This document shows positions 12,043-24,061 of a stretch of 64,000 nucleotides of DNA, one piece after another. Position 1 is the first letter of the stretch; every line of letters begins with the position of its first letter. The notes under the pieces are model-generated. The model did no database searches, was not told where the DNA came from, and worked only from the letters and a program-made list of their open reading frames with translations. The position numbers and the translations under genes are program-made. The DNA is from Gonatopus flavifemur (lineage: Eukaryota > Arthropoda > Insecta > Hymenoptera > Dryinidae): NCBI GenBank assembly GCA_018340375.1, contig JAFFJZ010000087.1, positions 310,001 through 374,000 of the forward strand. Reading direction: 5' to 3'.

Positions 12043-13424
12043 CTAGGTTATTGTGTTAATATTAGAAACATTACCAATTACTCGGTTTTCTTCCCTCACC
12101 GAATCACTGGGAGCTAGTTTTTCTATTTCTTTTAAACTTATTCCTATTTTATCTGTATTATCTACGTTATTCCATCTAACTTTTGTAAATGCGTTCCTTA
12201 ATATCTTCATTTTGTTCCACACGTACTTGATATTACTCTTTTTATTCAATGACCCAATAAAGTTATTGAATGAATCCTCCTTTTTTTCAATTTTAATCTG
12301 TATACACCTATTCATTCTCCTATTTATTCTCTACATTTATTTCGATCCAGAACGCCTTTCTTACTGATCTGTCTAGCAACTCCCTTCCTCCTTTCCATTA
12401 ATTGTTGTATTTCGCTATCCCACCAATCTAATTGTTTTCTCTGCATATTAGTTTTTTTATTAGGACTTCTATTGTATTTTCTAGAGTTATTATCGGAGTT
12501 GTGAATTCCCACACCTTTCTCACTATTTATTTTTTCGATCCCTGACGCTACTTCTGTTGCTCTAATCATTTAATCCATTACAAAATTTAGTTTTCCCGAT
12601 ATATCAAGCGTAATATACTCTTGTTTTTCGAAATCACCGACTTCTAATTCTAGTTAGGACTTATATTTTGACCCATCAGTTTTTTCACACGACACCCTGT
12701 TAGATCTTTTCCTATATTCTACATATTTTCCATTTATCACGCCTACCAAGGAAAAGTAATCCGAATTCCACGTATCCTCTAATTGTTCAATAACTAGCTT
12801 GTCAACAAGATTTCTACTAACGAAAATTAAGTCCAGGTTGGAAAATCCATTATCCCCCCACCCTCTATACGACATAGTAAAGGGGTTAACAATTTCTAAT
12901 CCCTCGCCCACCATTTCTTCGAATAACTTACCTCCTTCGCTGTCATTACCATGACAGTTCCACACTTTATTGTATGCATTGTAATCACCCATGACAATTG
13001 TTTCTTCTCCGCTGCCCACTTCACTCAGAAGCTATGTCCACATACCCTTCTTTGTTACAGTGTTTGGTTTCCTGTAGCATACAAAAACGTTAGTAACATT
13101 TAACCAGCTAGTAATTCTTATACCTATCACTTCGAAATTATTGAAACATACATCCCCACAATCAATAATACTGAAATTGATATTATTTTTTAAACAAATT
13201 AGTACACCACCACCTCGAATATTGGATCTATTTCTATTGACAGTAATATAGCCTTGAACCCTAATAGATTCTTCATCGACCAACCAAGTCTCTACTACTC
13301 CCGCAAGGTCAACTTCTTTAACTCTCTGTGCAAATTCCAATTGTTTCGTTTTGATTGAACACGCATTCCTCAAAATAAAACTAACCTTACTTTTTGACTT
13401 GTTTGTTAGACTCTCTTTCTGCAT
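12043..13424 (-). pseudogene. LINE ORF2 fragment: apurinic-type endonuclease
   Basis: The frame opens at 13424, overlapping the end of ORF1 by 38 bases in another frame. Endonuclease signatures are visible: the acidic VVETWL motif, RGGGVLICLK, VMGDYNAYNKVW, and a C-terminal SNLDLIFVS...NSDYFSLV block. A linker motif WWDSEIQQL follows. In-frame stops occur at 13032-13034 (TAG) and 12654-12656, with a frame change close to 12320. The frame ends around 12043, so the RT and C-terminal domains are absent. The protein would nick target DNA in the nucleus but this copy cannot be functional. Confidence 0.8.
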
Positions 13425-14940
13425 TATAAAAATGGTTCGGACTTTGTCGTCCTCCGTTATATTTTATCATGCCACTCAGTTTTCCTGTTTCTAACCTCCG
13501 GTTCAACCAATGAATCACCTCCTCCTCCTCCATACCTTCTTCCACGAGTTCTCCAATTTGACCAAGTTTTGATTCCTGTGAGGTACCCCCCACCCAGTCC
13601 TGACTCGGTTCTCCAGCTACCTGGTGACTTCTATTAATATCTTCATCTGGGCCAAACTTCTTCGGAAATTTAATTGAGAAATTTCCCAACTTCCTTCCGA
13701 ATTTTTCTTCTCTCTTCAGATACCTCTCTTCCTTAATTTGAATTTCTCTGCCTTTCTCCATCACCTGAGTCGGATCAAATCCGAACTCCTGCAACTGACT
13801 TTGTGCCGTTATTTCATCGTATCTTCTTTGTTGCGGAATACTTTCGATCATAAGATGTCTTTCTTGCTCGCTTGCTCCTCTCATTCTGGGATAATTTCTT
13901 CCGTCTGTTCTAAATTGTCTTAGTCTACTATTTCCTTCCATAATTCTTTTCTTCGCTTGATAGGCGAAGATGTTCTCCTCCGCCATCAAACTTTTAATTT
14001 TCCAATTGAGCTCGTACACTGGACACTTTCTGTTTCTAGCATCATGTTCTCCCAAACAATTCAAACATCTGAACTCTCGCTTGCATGGCTCCTGGTCATT
14101 ATGAAATTCTCCTCCACATTTTGCGCACTTCTTTGCCGACTTACAGTGTTTGGTTGTGTGCCCAAATCTCAAGCATTTATAACACTGCATAGGGCTTTCT
14201 ACATACGCTGACAAATATGCTCTCCATCTTCTGTGCAGCAAAACAAACTCTGGCAATTTTCCACTCATGAAACTAATCAACACTTTCGAGGAGTCTATCC
14301 AATCCACTTTACCCTCTTTATTTATAGACTTCTTTTTTATTCGTTCTATTTTAATTATATCTGGCTGATCGCCCAATGCAAACCACAGGTCTTCTAACGG
14401 TTCTGATATATCCCAGTCGTCGATTATACCTCTAACTTTTTTCCTGTCATCGCGAATCCTCGCTTCTATATCATATTCACTGTCATTGATTTTCGTTAAA
14501 GCTTTGTTTGATTTTATCCCGCTATCAAATTCCAAATCGAGACAGTTGAATCCTGATTCTATCTCAGACACAGGATTTATTTTCAGCTGTTCCAATCGAG
14601 TGATGATTTTAACCATATTTCTCCTCTTAACTGTAGTACATGACGTCTCGTTCAAACGAACACATATAATATATTTTCCCTCATACTCATTTGTAAATCT
14701 TATATTATTTCCTTCTTTTTGCATAAGCACATTGTCGCTCTTCACCTCCGACCTAACCTTATTGACTTCTTTAATATTACAACCACTTTGCTCTGTTTTC
14801 AAGACTTCTGTGCTACTTTTCACTTTGCTAGATTCTTTGATTACGGAATTCTTGACTTTCGAATTATTACTCCTCAATCCTTGATTACTCTTCACGCTTT
14901 TTATAATCTTCGACATATTCACAGCTTTTTTCTCAACCAT
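13387..14940 (-). CDS. LINE ORF1 (Gag-like nucleic-acid-binding protein)
   Basis: This is an uninterrupted frame of 517 codons. The N-terminal third is basic and serine/lysine-rich. The middle carries a retroviral-type knuckle array, CYKCLRFGHTTKHC followed by CAKCGGEFHNDQEPC and CLNCLGEHDARNRKC, at about residues 255-310. This three-module pattern is typical of ORF1 of the I and Jockey groups. The C-terminal part is acidic and polar. The product would coat element RNA. It is the only full-length intact frame of a recognised element in the window, although its partner ORF2 is dead. Confidence 0.85.
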   Translation of the reverse strand: MVEKKAVNMSKIIKSVKSNQGLRSNNSKVKNSVIKESSKVKSSTEVLKTEQSGCNIKEVNKVRSEVKSDNVLMQKEGNNIRFTNEYEGKYIICVRLNETSCTTVKRRNMVKIITRLEQLKINPVSEIESGFNCLDLEFDSGIKSNKALTKINDSEYDIEARIRDDRKKVRGIIDDWDISEPLEDLWFALGDQPDIIKIERIKKKSINKEGKVDWIDSSKVLISFMSGKLPEFVLLHRRWRAYLSAYVESPMQCYKCLRFGHTTKHCKSAKKCAKCGGEFHNDQEPCKREFRCLNCLGEHDARNRKCPVYELNWKIKSLMAEENIFAYQAKKRIMEGNSRLRQFRTDGRNYPRMRGASEQERHLMIESIPQQRRYDEITAQSQLQEFGFDPTQVMEKGREIQIKEERYLKREEKFGRKLGNFSIKFPKKFGPDEDINRSHQVAGEPSQDWVGGTSQESKLGQIGELVEEGMEEEEVIHWLNRRLETGKLSGMIKYNGGRQSPNHFYNAERESNKQVKK

Positions 14941-16891
14941 CTCTTAATCTCTTCAGCACTGCCCATCATCGTTTACGTCACCTCGTGTCATGGAGCGTGT
15001 TCCGAGAGACTTTATGCTTCGCAATGCGACAATTGGACCCACATAAAATGACCTATATTATGATATTGACATTATGTTAGTCGCGACGTTTGTATGAATA
15101 GTTGAGCATTGCTTCCGTCTATTGTATAGTACTGAGTCTTATATGCAATCCGCAGAACCAATGAAACATAGAACCGACGCATAGGATTATTTTCCTATAA
15201 ATCCTAGAAAAATCTCCAATAGATAGATAATCGATTCCTTGTCATGGAAAATTATAGGAGATGGAAGTTACTGAACTAGGAAGTCTGAGTAGTCGACCAC
15301 GATCGAAGTTACTAGTTACTAGGATACTGAAGAATCACCAGGATCACCTTTGTTTTCAAATACGCTGTGTAGACAGACCTTTAGGGTTGTGAGCAAGGGA
15401 AGGCAACTCGATTGAAGACATCCAAATAGCGTGTTAATTAGTTCGAGGCAGTTAGAGATGACGGCGTTGTATTCATTATCATAATGACGTCACCATTTTT
15501 CTGAGTTTCCCCTGTTTATATGAAATTTAATTGGCAATATGGCACACAATTCGAGATGATGTGTACAATACTTTGAATTTTTGAACAATTTATAATATAT
15601 AATTGAGAAATATTATTGAGAATGATGTATAATATTCAGTGAATTTACAACATCACTTCAAACAATATTTTTCAAATGAATTTTACGTTTCGTTATAAAA
15701 TTCAAAGCATCGTACACATTATTTTGAAATGTATTTTTTCTTAAATTGTATCTTATTCTATGATTTATGTTCAGTTGAGTTTACGGGAAGTTTGGAAGAT
15801 TTTTCATTCAATGATTGTTCTTTTATTGAAATAAAAAAATGCAACGATTCATGATTTAAATTTTATTTTCCGAGCAAGAAACATGTTTCGAGCACTATAA
15901 ATGAATTTAAAAAGTGCTATAGATATAAATTATTGTGATAGATCCTACTATTCAATTTGAAATAGTTAAATTCATAGAAAAAGAGCATTCAACTGAAAGT
16001 AGGAACTCAACTAGTAACGATCTATGAGCATAGATAAATTTATAAGCTTGCCGGAACTGGCTGGATCGGAACTCTCTTTGAAATGATGAGTCTGAAAGTG
16101 ATTTTCAATATCTTTAATGAAAACTTACATGTACACTTAATTTATAATTTCAAGTTTACTTCTCACTCACACTTAACGCACTCACACTTCTCACACCTTC
16201 AAAAACACGCTTTGAGCTTTTTAGTCCCAAGACTTCACAATACAAAGCTCGATATCGAGCCGTTGCTGGACGCTCAGCAACAACTTGTAATTATAACAAA
16301 GAGAAAAAAAATACACTCGATCAGTCGGATCATACAAGAATAACGAAGCTAACTCAAAATGAATCATTCAAACGATGCACCAAACTCGCGGCAAAGAACT
16401 CTAAATTCTAGAGGGTCCTCCGAGGAGGCTATAACCGATGTACACGTGCTGAGCGGTTCGCAACGACTAATTTGAAAAGGTATCACTACGCGAGTAACTG
16501 CGTGAGCAAGAGAGTGCACAACAGCACAACTCCAAAATCCGCATGGGAAATAGTCCCAGCAGAAACTACCGGGTGACCTGGTGAAAAACTATGACTAAAA
16601 CTAATATTAAAAAAGTCAGAATCTCCAACAATTATCAATATTTTTGGGTTGATCATTTCAATTTTCCCCTGTTCTATACATCGATTTTCGAAATATGACT
16701 GAAAATGATGTATGATATCAACAGGATTTCATACACCACTTCGAATGATAATGTTCCAACACATTTAATATCCTGTTTTGAAACTTGAGACTTTAATTCA
16801 ATTTTCAGAACAAGAAACATGTTTTTGATCACTGTAAATTAATTTAAAAAGTACTATGGATATAAATTATCAATGTATGTATGTATGTATG
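14941..16891. other. AT-rich unassigned spacer with diverged direct repeats
   Basis: No gene is supported here. Two diverged copies in the same orientation lie at about 15600-15940 and 16700-16875. Both contain a GAATGATGTAT-type start and then CAAGAAACATGTTT and ATTTAAAAAGT blocks. They bracket a GC-richer block (about 16020-16620) that could be UTR or LTR material. A local inverted repeat with the core TGTGTAC...CTTTGAATTTT lies at about 15558-15725. An 86-codon frame at 16083-16343 has no recognisable content. Confidence 0.5.
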
Positions 16892-17815
16892 TGGGGCATT
16901 CTTTGTCAGATCAGCCACCCCCCTGCGCATTTCAATTTTTGAGATGAAAAATGTTTGATGGGCTTAAAATTTTCGTTAAAGTGTCTACTTTCCAATGCCG
17001 TATGGTACTTTTCGAACATGGCGACTATTTGACCAATATGGCGGCGGAAACGAAGAGGGAACGTGATGATGATGATCAAAACCGGTCATAAAACTATAAT
17101 ACACGGGGGTTGGATGATTCTGTGGATTGGAACATGCAATTCGAGCATTTCGGATTAATTGCATCCAGTTGGAATATTGAAATTGCAAATGGTGGATCCA
17201 ATATGGCGGCCGGAATTTCAGAATCACTCCGAATTCTCTGAAACGTAGGGGAAGGGGGTTTTTGGGGTCGCTGATGACGAATCCGAACTCAGATTTCCGG
17301 AATTACAAATGGTGGATTCAATATGGCGGTCAGAACATTTCTAATTCACTTTAATTTGTGGAAACATTACCATCCTAAGGGTTTTTTGATCGCTGATCAC
17401 GAATCCGGACTCAGATTTCCGGAATTGCAAATATCGAATCCAATATGGCGGCCGGAATTCCAGAATCACTCCGAATTCCCTGAAACATGGGGGAAAGGAG
17501 TTTTTCGGGTCGCTCATGATGATTCAGAATCCAGATTTCCGGAATTACAAATGGAGAATCTAATATGGAGGTCGGAAAAAAATCTAATTCGCTTCAATTT
17601 ATGGAAACATCAACATTCTGAGGGTTTTGTGGTCGCCGATCACGAATGCGGACTCAGATTCCCGGAATCGCAAATGGCCAATCTAATATGGTGGTCGGAA
17701 AAATTCTAAATCTCTTGAATTTGTAAAAACATCGTCATACTGGGGTTTTGGGTTCGCTGATCACAAATCCGAGCTCAGATTTCCGGAATTGCGAATGGCG
17801 AATCCAATATGGCGA
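16892..17815. repeat. Left TIR with 121-bp tandem units
   Basis: After a unique terminal 380 bp, the arm has tandem units of 120-122 bp, each with AATCCGGACTCAGATTTCCGGAA- and AATATGGCGG-like blocks, starting near 17280, 17401, 17523, 17643, 17764 and 17886. More diverged units continue past the TIR to about 18010. Alignment with the right arm by eye shows one extra unit on this side, around 17290-17410. Confidence 0.8.
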
Positions 17816-19327
17816 TCGGAAAAATTCAAAGTCTCTTGAATTTGTGAAAGCATCGTCATACTGGGGTTTTTGAAGTCGCTGATCAAGAATCCGGACTCAG
17901 ATTCCTGAAATTATGAATTGTGAATCGAATATGGCGTTAGGAGAAATCGAAAATAAGGGAAATTTGAGAGAGGATTGTCGTACGGGAGTTTTAGGGATCG
18001 CCGATACATATTCGAACCCAGATTTCCGGAATTATGAACGCGGAAGATTCAATGTGAAAACTCATGACGGTCTGAATATGAGAAATCATCCGCCCTCTAA
18101 AGTAAACCTTTGTTCAGAGAAACTTCTGGTTGTCAATTACGAAATTCAGGTCACATTTCTAAAATCGGAATGGACGCATCACGTACAATCATCGACAAAG
18201 ACATTCAATATGATGGGAACGAATATCATACTCATTTCAGGAATTATTTGGGGACTGGTCACACAAATCCGCGAACTTTCAATGGACCCCATTCCAATAA
18301 AACTCCTTGCAAATCTTCTCTGACCCTAACCATGGATACTGCTGGTTTTTAGATTGTGGATTTGTGTATTCAGGCTCCAAGCTGTCGGCATTAGCATAAC
18401 CCAATGTGCACCACGAGGAGGTTGCGCGATCAGACTTTGCACATCGAATGGCCCTGAAAAGGGCCGATCATTGTAACATCTTTCTCAATTAGCAATTGTT
18501 CAACTCAGCGTACGTACCTCATAGTTGTCCATTTGGCCACCACACTCTGTTCCTATCATCATTCGGGTACCTCTTGACGAGCACTTCATTATTGGATCCT
18601 GTCACAAAACCGTGGTTCTTGAGAATCTCAGGTACAGGTTGGGCATTCTCGAATCGTTTGTTGAGTTTCCGTCTCATCTTCTCGTGATATGTTTCATCAT
18701 AGTACATAATGCCTATGGTTTCAAAATTACTCTTTGCCCAACTGTAGAGTTTTTGGGGCGTCAATATGGCATTATCAGGTTTGGCAGTCAGACTCGCTCT
18801 ATATGCTTCTCTCTTGAATGTAGCACCAATCCCGTCACAAGCACCTTTACCGTGAGCAGTTGCGCTGTAATGCTATTCAGCGTCAATACTGAAATCTCCT
18901 TTGTGCTGAATCAAGTTCGCGATTTGAAATTTATTTTCGAAATGCTGCTTCGCTCCGTCACTGGTATAAATAATCTTGTTGACTTTTTTCACATTTCGTT
19001 GGATTTGAGGAATTAACAAAGTCTGAATAGCATAAACAGCGGAGGTGTCGTGTTTTAAACTTTCAGATAAGAAAATAAAACTCTTGTGCTTAACAACAGG
19101 TCCTTCCTTATGATAATAAATGGCAGGAAATACGGTGCATTGATCGCTGTTAAAATGGAATGCTTGTGAAGCATCCTGGCAAACATACGCGTAGTTTTCA
19201 GGAAAATCAAACGTCACCAGTACTTCGCCATCGCGGAGATTGTGTTTTCTTTCTTGGATGAAAAGATTTTGTTGCTTTGAGATGAATGAATGGGGTTTCA
19301 GACTTGTCAGTCTATTGCACAATTCGA

Positions 19328-21810
19328 AGAAGAAGTGAATAGAAGGAGTGATAGAATATGTAGAGGGAGAAGAAAATTTAATGATCTTAGGCGACTGGAA
19401 TGCGGTAGTAGGGCGAGGAAAACAGGGCAACATAATAGGAGATTATGCCTCAGGAAAAAGAAATGAAAGAGGACAACGTTGAATCGAATTCTGTGAAAGC
19501 CATAAAATGGTTATTACCAACACATTATTCAGAAATCATCCAAGAAGAATCTATACTTGGAAAATGCCAGGAGATACAGCAGGACATCAAATCGATTACA
19601 TATGAAAAAAACAAAGATTTAGAAACCAAGTGAAAAGCTGTAAAACTTATCCAGGTGCGGATATAGAAAGTGATCACAATATGTTGCTGATGAAATGTTC
19701 TCTGAAATTCAAAGCTCTGAAAAAGAAAAGGAAAATGCAAAAAAGATGGAATTTGAAGAATCTCAAACAAGGAAAAACACGGGAGGCATTCAAAGTGATG
19801 TTGGACGAAAAATTGGAGGATCGACAAGGGAAAGACTTGGAAATAGAGAGTAGATGGACAAATATGAAGGGGAACATAGAACAATGTGCAGATGAAATTT
19901 TGAAGAACGATGAGATAGAGCCTAAGAAACCATGGATAACAGAAGAAATTCTCGATTTAATTAATGAAAGGAGGGAATACAAGAATAAGAATAGTAAACA
20001 AGACCAGCAGACGTACAAGGCACTGAGGAATAAAATAATCGGAGAATCAAGGACAGCAAAAGAACAATGGTTGGAGGGAAAATGTCAAGATATAGAGGTA
20101 AGATTACATTTGGGGAAAATTGATGAAGCATATAGGATGGTTAAGGGATTTTTCGGACAAATGAAATCTAGAAGCAGTAAGATTAAAAATTCTCTAGGAC
20201 AGACAATTGATAAGAACGGAGGAAAAAATAGAACAATGGATTGATCATTTAGAAGATCTGTATAAAGGGAGAGATAATATAGGATTCTTAGAGAGGGAGA
20301 AAGATGTCGATGAAGAAGAATTGGGAGATGTAATTTTAAGATCAGAATTCGACAGGGCTTTAAAAGAATTGAAAAATAATCAAGCGCCAGTAATAGATGA
20401 CATAAGTGCAGACCTTATCAACGCCTGCAGTCAGAGAACTCGTGACGCACTGTTTGAATTGGTCAGAGATATGTACGAAATAGGCGAAGTACCGAAAGAT
20501 TTCCAGAAGAATAAAATTGTCGCCATTCCAAAAGAACAAGGAGCAGACAAATGCGAGAACTACAGAACGATTAGTTCAACTTCACATGCCTCGAAAATAC
20601 TGACAAAAATCATATACAGGAGAATAGAGAATAAAATAGAGAGTAGATTAGCAGGAGATCAGTTCGATTTTAGGAAAAATAGGGGAACGCGAGAAGCAAT
20701 ATTAGCACTGAGAAAAGTAGTAGAGAAAAGTCTAGAGTTAAAAAAGTCTGTGTATATAGGTTTCGTAAATATACAAAAAGCATTCGATCATGTTGATTGG
20801 GAGAAGATGTTTACGATTTTGAAAAAGGTAGGAATTAATTTCAGGGATAGGAGAATAATATATGAATTATATAAGAATCAAACCGCAATAATAGAAATAG
20901 AGGGTCAAAAAGGAGAAGCACAAATTAGGAGAGGGGCGAGACAAGGATGCTCACTATCGCCATTGATTTTCAATTTGTATATAGAAGAAGCGATGAACGA
21001 AGTGAAGGAACAAGTGCAATTGAAATTACAGATTCAAGGTGAAAATGTAAGCATGTTGAGATTTGCGGATGACATAGCTATATTAGCTACGAGTAATGCT
21101 GAGTTAGAAAATACTCTCAACACTATGAAAAAAATATTACTAGACAAATATTGTATGAATATGAATGAGGACAAAACAAAATTCATGATTTGTACAACAG
21201 CGAAAACATCAAGAAGAACGAAAATCGAAATAGATGCAGAGACAATTCAGCAAGTCAAAGAATTTAAATATCTAGGGAGCATAATTACAGAAAACGGTAA
21301 AAGCGAAAGAGATATAAGAGCAAGAATAGCATAAGGGAAACAGGCCTCCCACCAAAAGAAACAGTTACTATGTTCGAAGAATATTAGCTTAGCAGTAAGG
21401 AAGAAATTCTTGAAGAGTTACGTTTGGAGCACGACATTGTATGTTTGCGAAACTTGGACAATTGGAAAAATGGGCCAACGAAGACTTGAAGCTTTTGAAA
21501 TGTGGTGTTATAGAAAGATGCTTAGAATGAAGTGGATAGAGGAAGTAAGAAATGAAGAAGTACTTGAGAAGGTAAATGAAAAAATAGGTCGTGAAAAGAA
21601 GAAGTAATCTGATAGGACACACATTAAGGCATGATAGCCTATTGAAAACAATATTGGAAGGAAAAATGAATGGTAAAACTCGAAGAGGTACTTAGATTAA
21701 GTTATATGAAGCAAATTATACAAGATGAGGGCTGTCGTAGATATGCAGAAGTTAAGTGGTTAGCGGATAATAGACAGGGTTGGAGGATTTCATCAAACCA
21801 GTCATAAGAC
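19328..21810 (+). pseudogene. RTE-like endonuclease/reverse transcriptase, truncated
   Basis: Frames seen: endonuclease end (LGDWNAVVG, near 19385) with stops, then 19630-20244 covering the linker with PWITEEILDLINERREYKN, then a frame change to 20207-21334 containing RT. RT signatures include KNKIVAIPKEQGADKCENYR, GFVNIQKAFDHVDW, RQGCSLSPLIFNLYIEE and the catalytic FADDIAIL near 21063. The frame stops at 21334. After that, the C-terminal segment (SYVWSTTLYVCETWTIGKM, 21410-21607, and a tail to 21810) carries further lesions. It is clearly inactive. Confidence 0.88.
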
Positions 21811-21827
21811 TGATTACTTCATGATGA
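19328..21827 (+). mobile_element. 5'-truncated RTE-like LINE inserted in the transposase gene
   Basis: The copy is flanked by the direct duplication TGCACAATTCGA at 19316-19327 and 21828-21839 (its first two bases may belong to the ATG tail). It lacks the first half of the endonuclease and ends with ACTTCATGATGATG, the short ATG-repeat tail characteristic of RTE elements. Compared with the copy at 54505-60304 it begins within the endonuclease just before the GDWNAVVG motif. The target lies inside the transposase codons for leucine-cysteine, and the host frame is restored when it is removed. Confidence 0.92.
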
Positions 21828-23546
21828 TGCACAATTCGAGTATAAAATCATTAATTTTCATGATTTCTGTTCGTAGAGTTGAACGATCCGTTGCCGTCCA
21901 AACTGAACATTGAATGTCTGTGATGAATGAATTCTCTAGTAGATCATTTGATTTCTTCGAAAACTCCGAAACTCCTGGACAATCATCACATGCATCAAGA
22001 TAGCAATCAGCCCCAGGTCTTTCACAAACAATTTTATTGAGGCAGTCTTTGTAGTTCGTTAGTGGCTTTTCTGTATTCAAGGTCAGCTTTTGAATATCAA
22101 TTGCATCCAACATCAATTTCGCATTTTGATGTATTGTGCAAACACAAACTGAGTGTGTTCTACAAGCTCCAGGGAGTATGCAACTTTTTGGTCTGAGTCT
22201 AGCGAACGCGCTAAAGCTGATATTATCTTCTGGGTGAGACTGTTTGAATACAGTGTAAAGTTATTTCAAACCCACAAGTAAGAGACGTTTCTGTTTCAAC
22301 GTTCGCTCTCCATTAATCTTCACAGAAACGACATCTTTCTTTCCAGGCATTATCCCACTGTTTATGTCACTGGTATAAAATCCATTTACTTCTTGTAAAA
22401 TTGCTTCAGAGAGTTTTTTTCCCTCCATTGCAATGCGATCAGGTGAAATGCCGGATTTGGACTTCAATTTCTTCGCTTTGTTGGCCAAGTATCGCGTTGC
22501 ATCGAATTCTTGGGCGATTTTTCTCACGCTCCAAGGTGATGGGGCGATAGTCAAAATTTGTAATCTCAATGGATTGTTGGATTCGAAGGTTGAAAATTTC
22601 TGCTTGAGTTCTCTCAGCATTCCTTCCAGTTCAATTTCTCTGTTTGAGCGTGTATAATTAGAACCTTTGTATGTCTCATTCTCCACTGGGACATCCATTT
22701 CCATCGAACTCTCAATACCATCAATATTTTCACTGATATCATTTGATTCATCAACCACCTCGTCAACTCGTAATTTGTACGATGAACCCGTTTTCATACA
22801 TGCATCACAAATTCTAGAATTTGCGGATAGGTGAGGAAATTTCTGCAACATAACCTGCGATATCTTATGTAATCTTCTACCAATGTGTCCGGCTTTTTTG
22901 AATGGATTTGCACATCGGTCCGTTCGAATGACACGCGGCATCGTGTGTGGGTTGATCGAATAAATCAGATGACAATATGCGAACTCTTAATAAGGTCTTA
23001 TCAGTTGAAACACAAAAACTTTGAGGTTTAAACGTCGCAAGCATTCATGAAAGGACAACGTGAAACAATACAAAACAGAAGACGAGAAAAACAATTGACG
23101 TTACAACGAACCAACATGAAATTAGGTTCAGAGATCACAGAACAATACAGCATCAGTCGATAAGAATCGATTCCATGCATTTGTCCGCTTATTTTCATCT
23201 GATTTATTCGATCTCCTAATACATGATGCCGCGAATTCTTCCAAAGGATTGATACTTGAATTCATTCAAAAAAGACGGACGCGGTGGCAGAAATTTACGA
23301 AAGATATCGGAGATTATGTTGCAGGAATTTTCTCATTCATGTACGAATTTCCAAATTTGTGTTGGATGTATGAATAAAGGGTTCCTCGTACAAATTACCA
23401 GATAACGAGGTGGTAAATGAATCAAATGATATGAGTGAAGGAATTGAAAGTATTGAGAGTTCGATGAGCATGGACTCTCACTTGAAGAATGAGACACTCG
23501 GAGATGTCAATGAGACAACCCGAAGAGAAACTTTTAATCTTGGAAC

Positions 23547-23710
23547 CAGAGCTGCCAGATGAGCTCCGACGCTGAGGGGAAATATACCCCTACCACTTCA
23601 TATATATGATAGTCGTAAGTATCGGTAAGTAACACTTACAACACATACATATATGAGGTGATAGTGGGGGTACATTCCCCCTCAGCGTCGGAGCTCACCC
23701 GGCAGCTCTG
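23547..23710. mobile_element. hAT-type MITE, 164 bp
   Basis: The ends CAGAGCTGCC and GGCAGCTCTG are inverted repeats, extending imperfectly inward through GAGCTCCGACGCTGAGGG. The insertion is flanked by the perfect 8-bp duplication CTTGGAAC at 23539-23546 and 23711-23718. The 8-bp duplication and a CAG start are hAT hallmarks. There is no coding capacity. Confidence 0.9.
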
Positions 23711-23865
23711 CTTGGAACCCAACAGTCCATTGAGATTACAAATTTTGACTATCGTCCTGTCATCTTGGGGTGGGAGAAGAATCGCGCAAGAATTCGGTGC
23801 AACGCAATATTCAGCAAACAAATCGAAGGAACTGGAGTTCAAAGCCGACATTTTACCTGCTAGCA

Positions 23866-23973
23866 CAGGGTGTCTACTACTGGGAATTTCGATTTCTTTC
23901 ATTGGACATTCTTTTGATGGCATATATATAATTGGTCGATTCCATTGGACCTCCAGTATCAGTAGACACCCTG
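23866..23973. mobile_element. Small MITE, 108 bp, TIR CAGGGTGTCTACT
   Basis: Termini CAGGGTGTCTACTACTGG and CCAGTATCAGTAGACACCCTG face each other. The flanking direct repeat is TAGCA (23861-23865 and 23974-23978), 5 bp. The terminus is hAT-like, but the 5-bp duplication would place it with the hAT variants of 5-bp targets or another superfamily. Confidence 0.8.
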
Positions 23974-24061
23974 TAGCAGTGCGAGGGGGGAAAAAAACTC
24001 TCAAACAATTTTGGAGAAAGAAGATGGATTCTATACTAGTAACATAAACAGTAGAATAATA

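Larger units (their letters stand above)
12043..14940 (-). mobile_element. I/Jockey-like LINE lacking its 3' half
   Basis: A minus-strand non-LTR element has a complete ORF1, an overlapping ORF2 start, the endonuclease and the beginning of the linker. The sequence then stops near 12043 before any reverse transcriptase motif and gives way to satellite debris. LINEs usually lose the 5' end, so this 3' loss must be a later deletion or rearrangement. No poly-A tail or target duplication could be identified. Confidence 0.8.
18519..22941 (-). pseudogene. Transposase of an unnamed invertebrate DNA-transposon family
   Basis: The frame starts at 22941 (MPRVIRTDRCANPF) and, after removing the LINE at 19328-21827 and one copy of its target duplication, stays in one phase to 18519. 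Two in-frame stops are visible: TAA at 22261-22263 just after KRLLLVGLK, and TAG at 18873-18875. Conserved landmarks are MPGKKDVVSVKINGER, a cysteine cluster CERPGADCYLDACDDCPG, an acidic block TFDFPENYAYVCQDASQAFH, and YTSDGAKQHFEN. I know this motif order from many uncharacterised, repeated invertebrate proteins but cannot give a Pfam name. The two aspartates in DFPENY and SDGA are plausible catalytic residues by inference. The C-terminal part ends around WWPNGQL. Confidence 0.7.
23223..24061 (+). pseudogene. Second, head-to-head partial copy of the transposase
   Basis: Translation from ATGCCGCGAATT at about 23224 matches the N-terminal third of the minus-strand transposase (MLQEFSH, NESNDMSEGIES, SPLRLQILTI, IAQEFGATQYSANKSKELEFKADI). 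It contains early stops and two MITE insertions (23547-23710 and 23866-23973). It ends where the right TIR begins, at the position equivalent to SDINSG in copy 1. Even the upstream sequence (TCATCTGATTTATTCGATC) is shared with the promoter side of copy 1, so promoters were included in the inverted duplication. Confidence 0.85.

Noticed and set aside
16083..16343. 86-codon frame as a gene
   Set aside because: It is histidine/serine-rich in an AT-rich spacer, with no motif and no supporting context.
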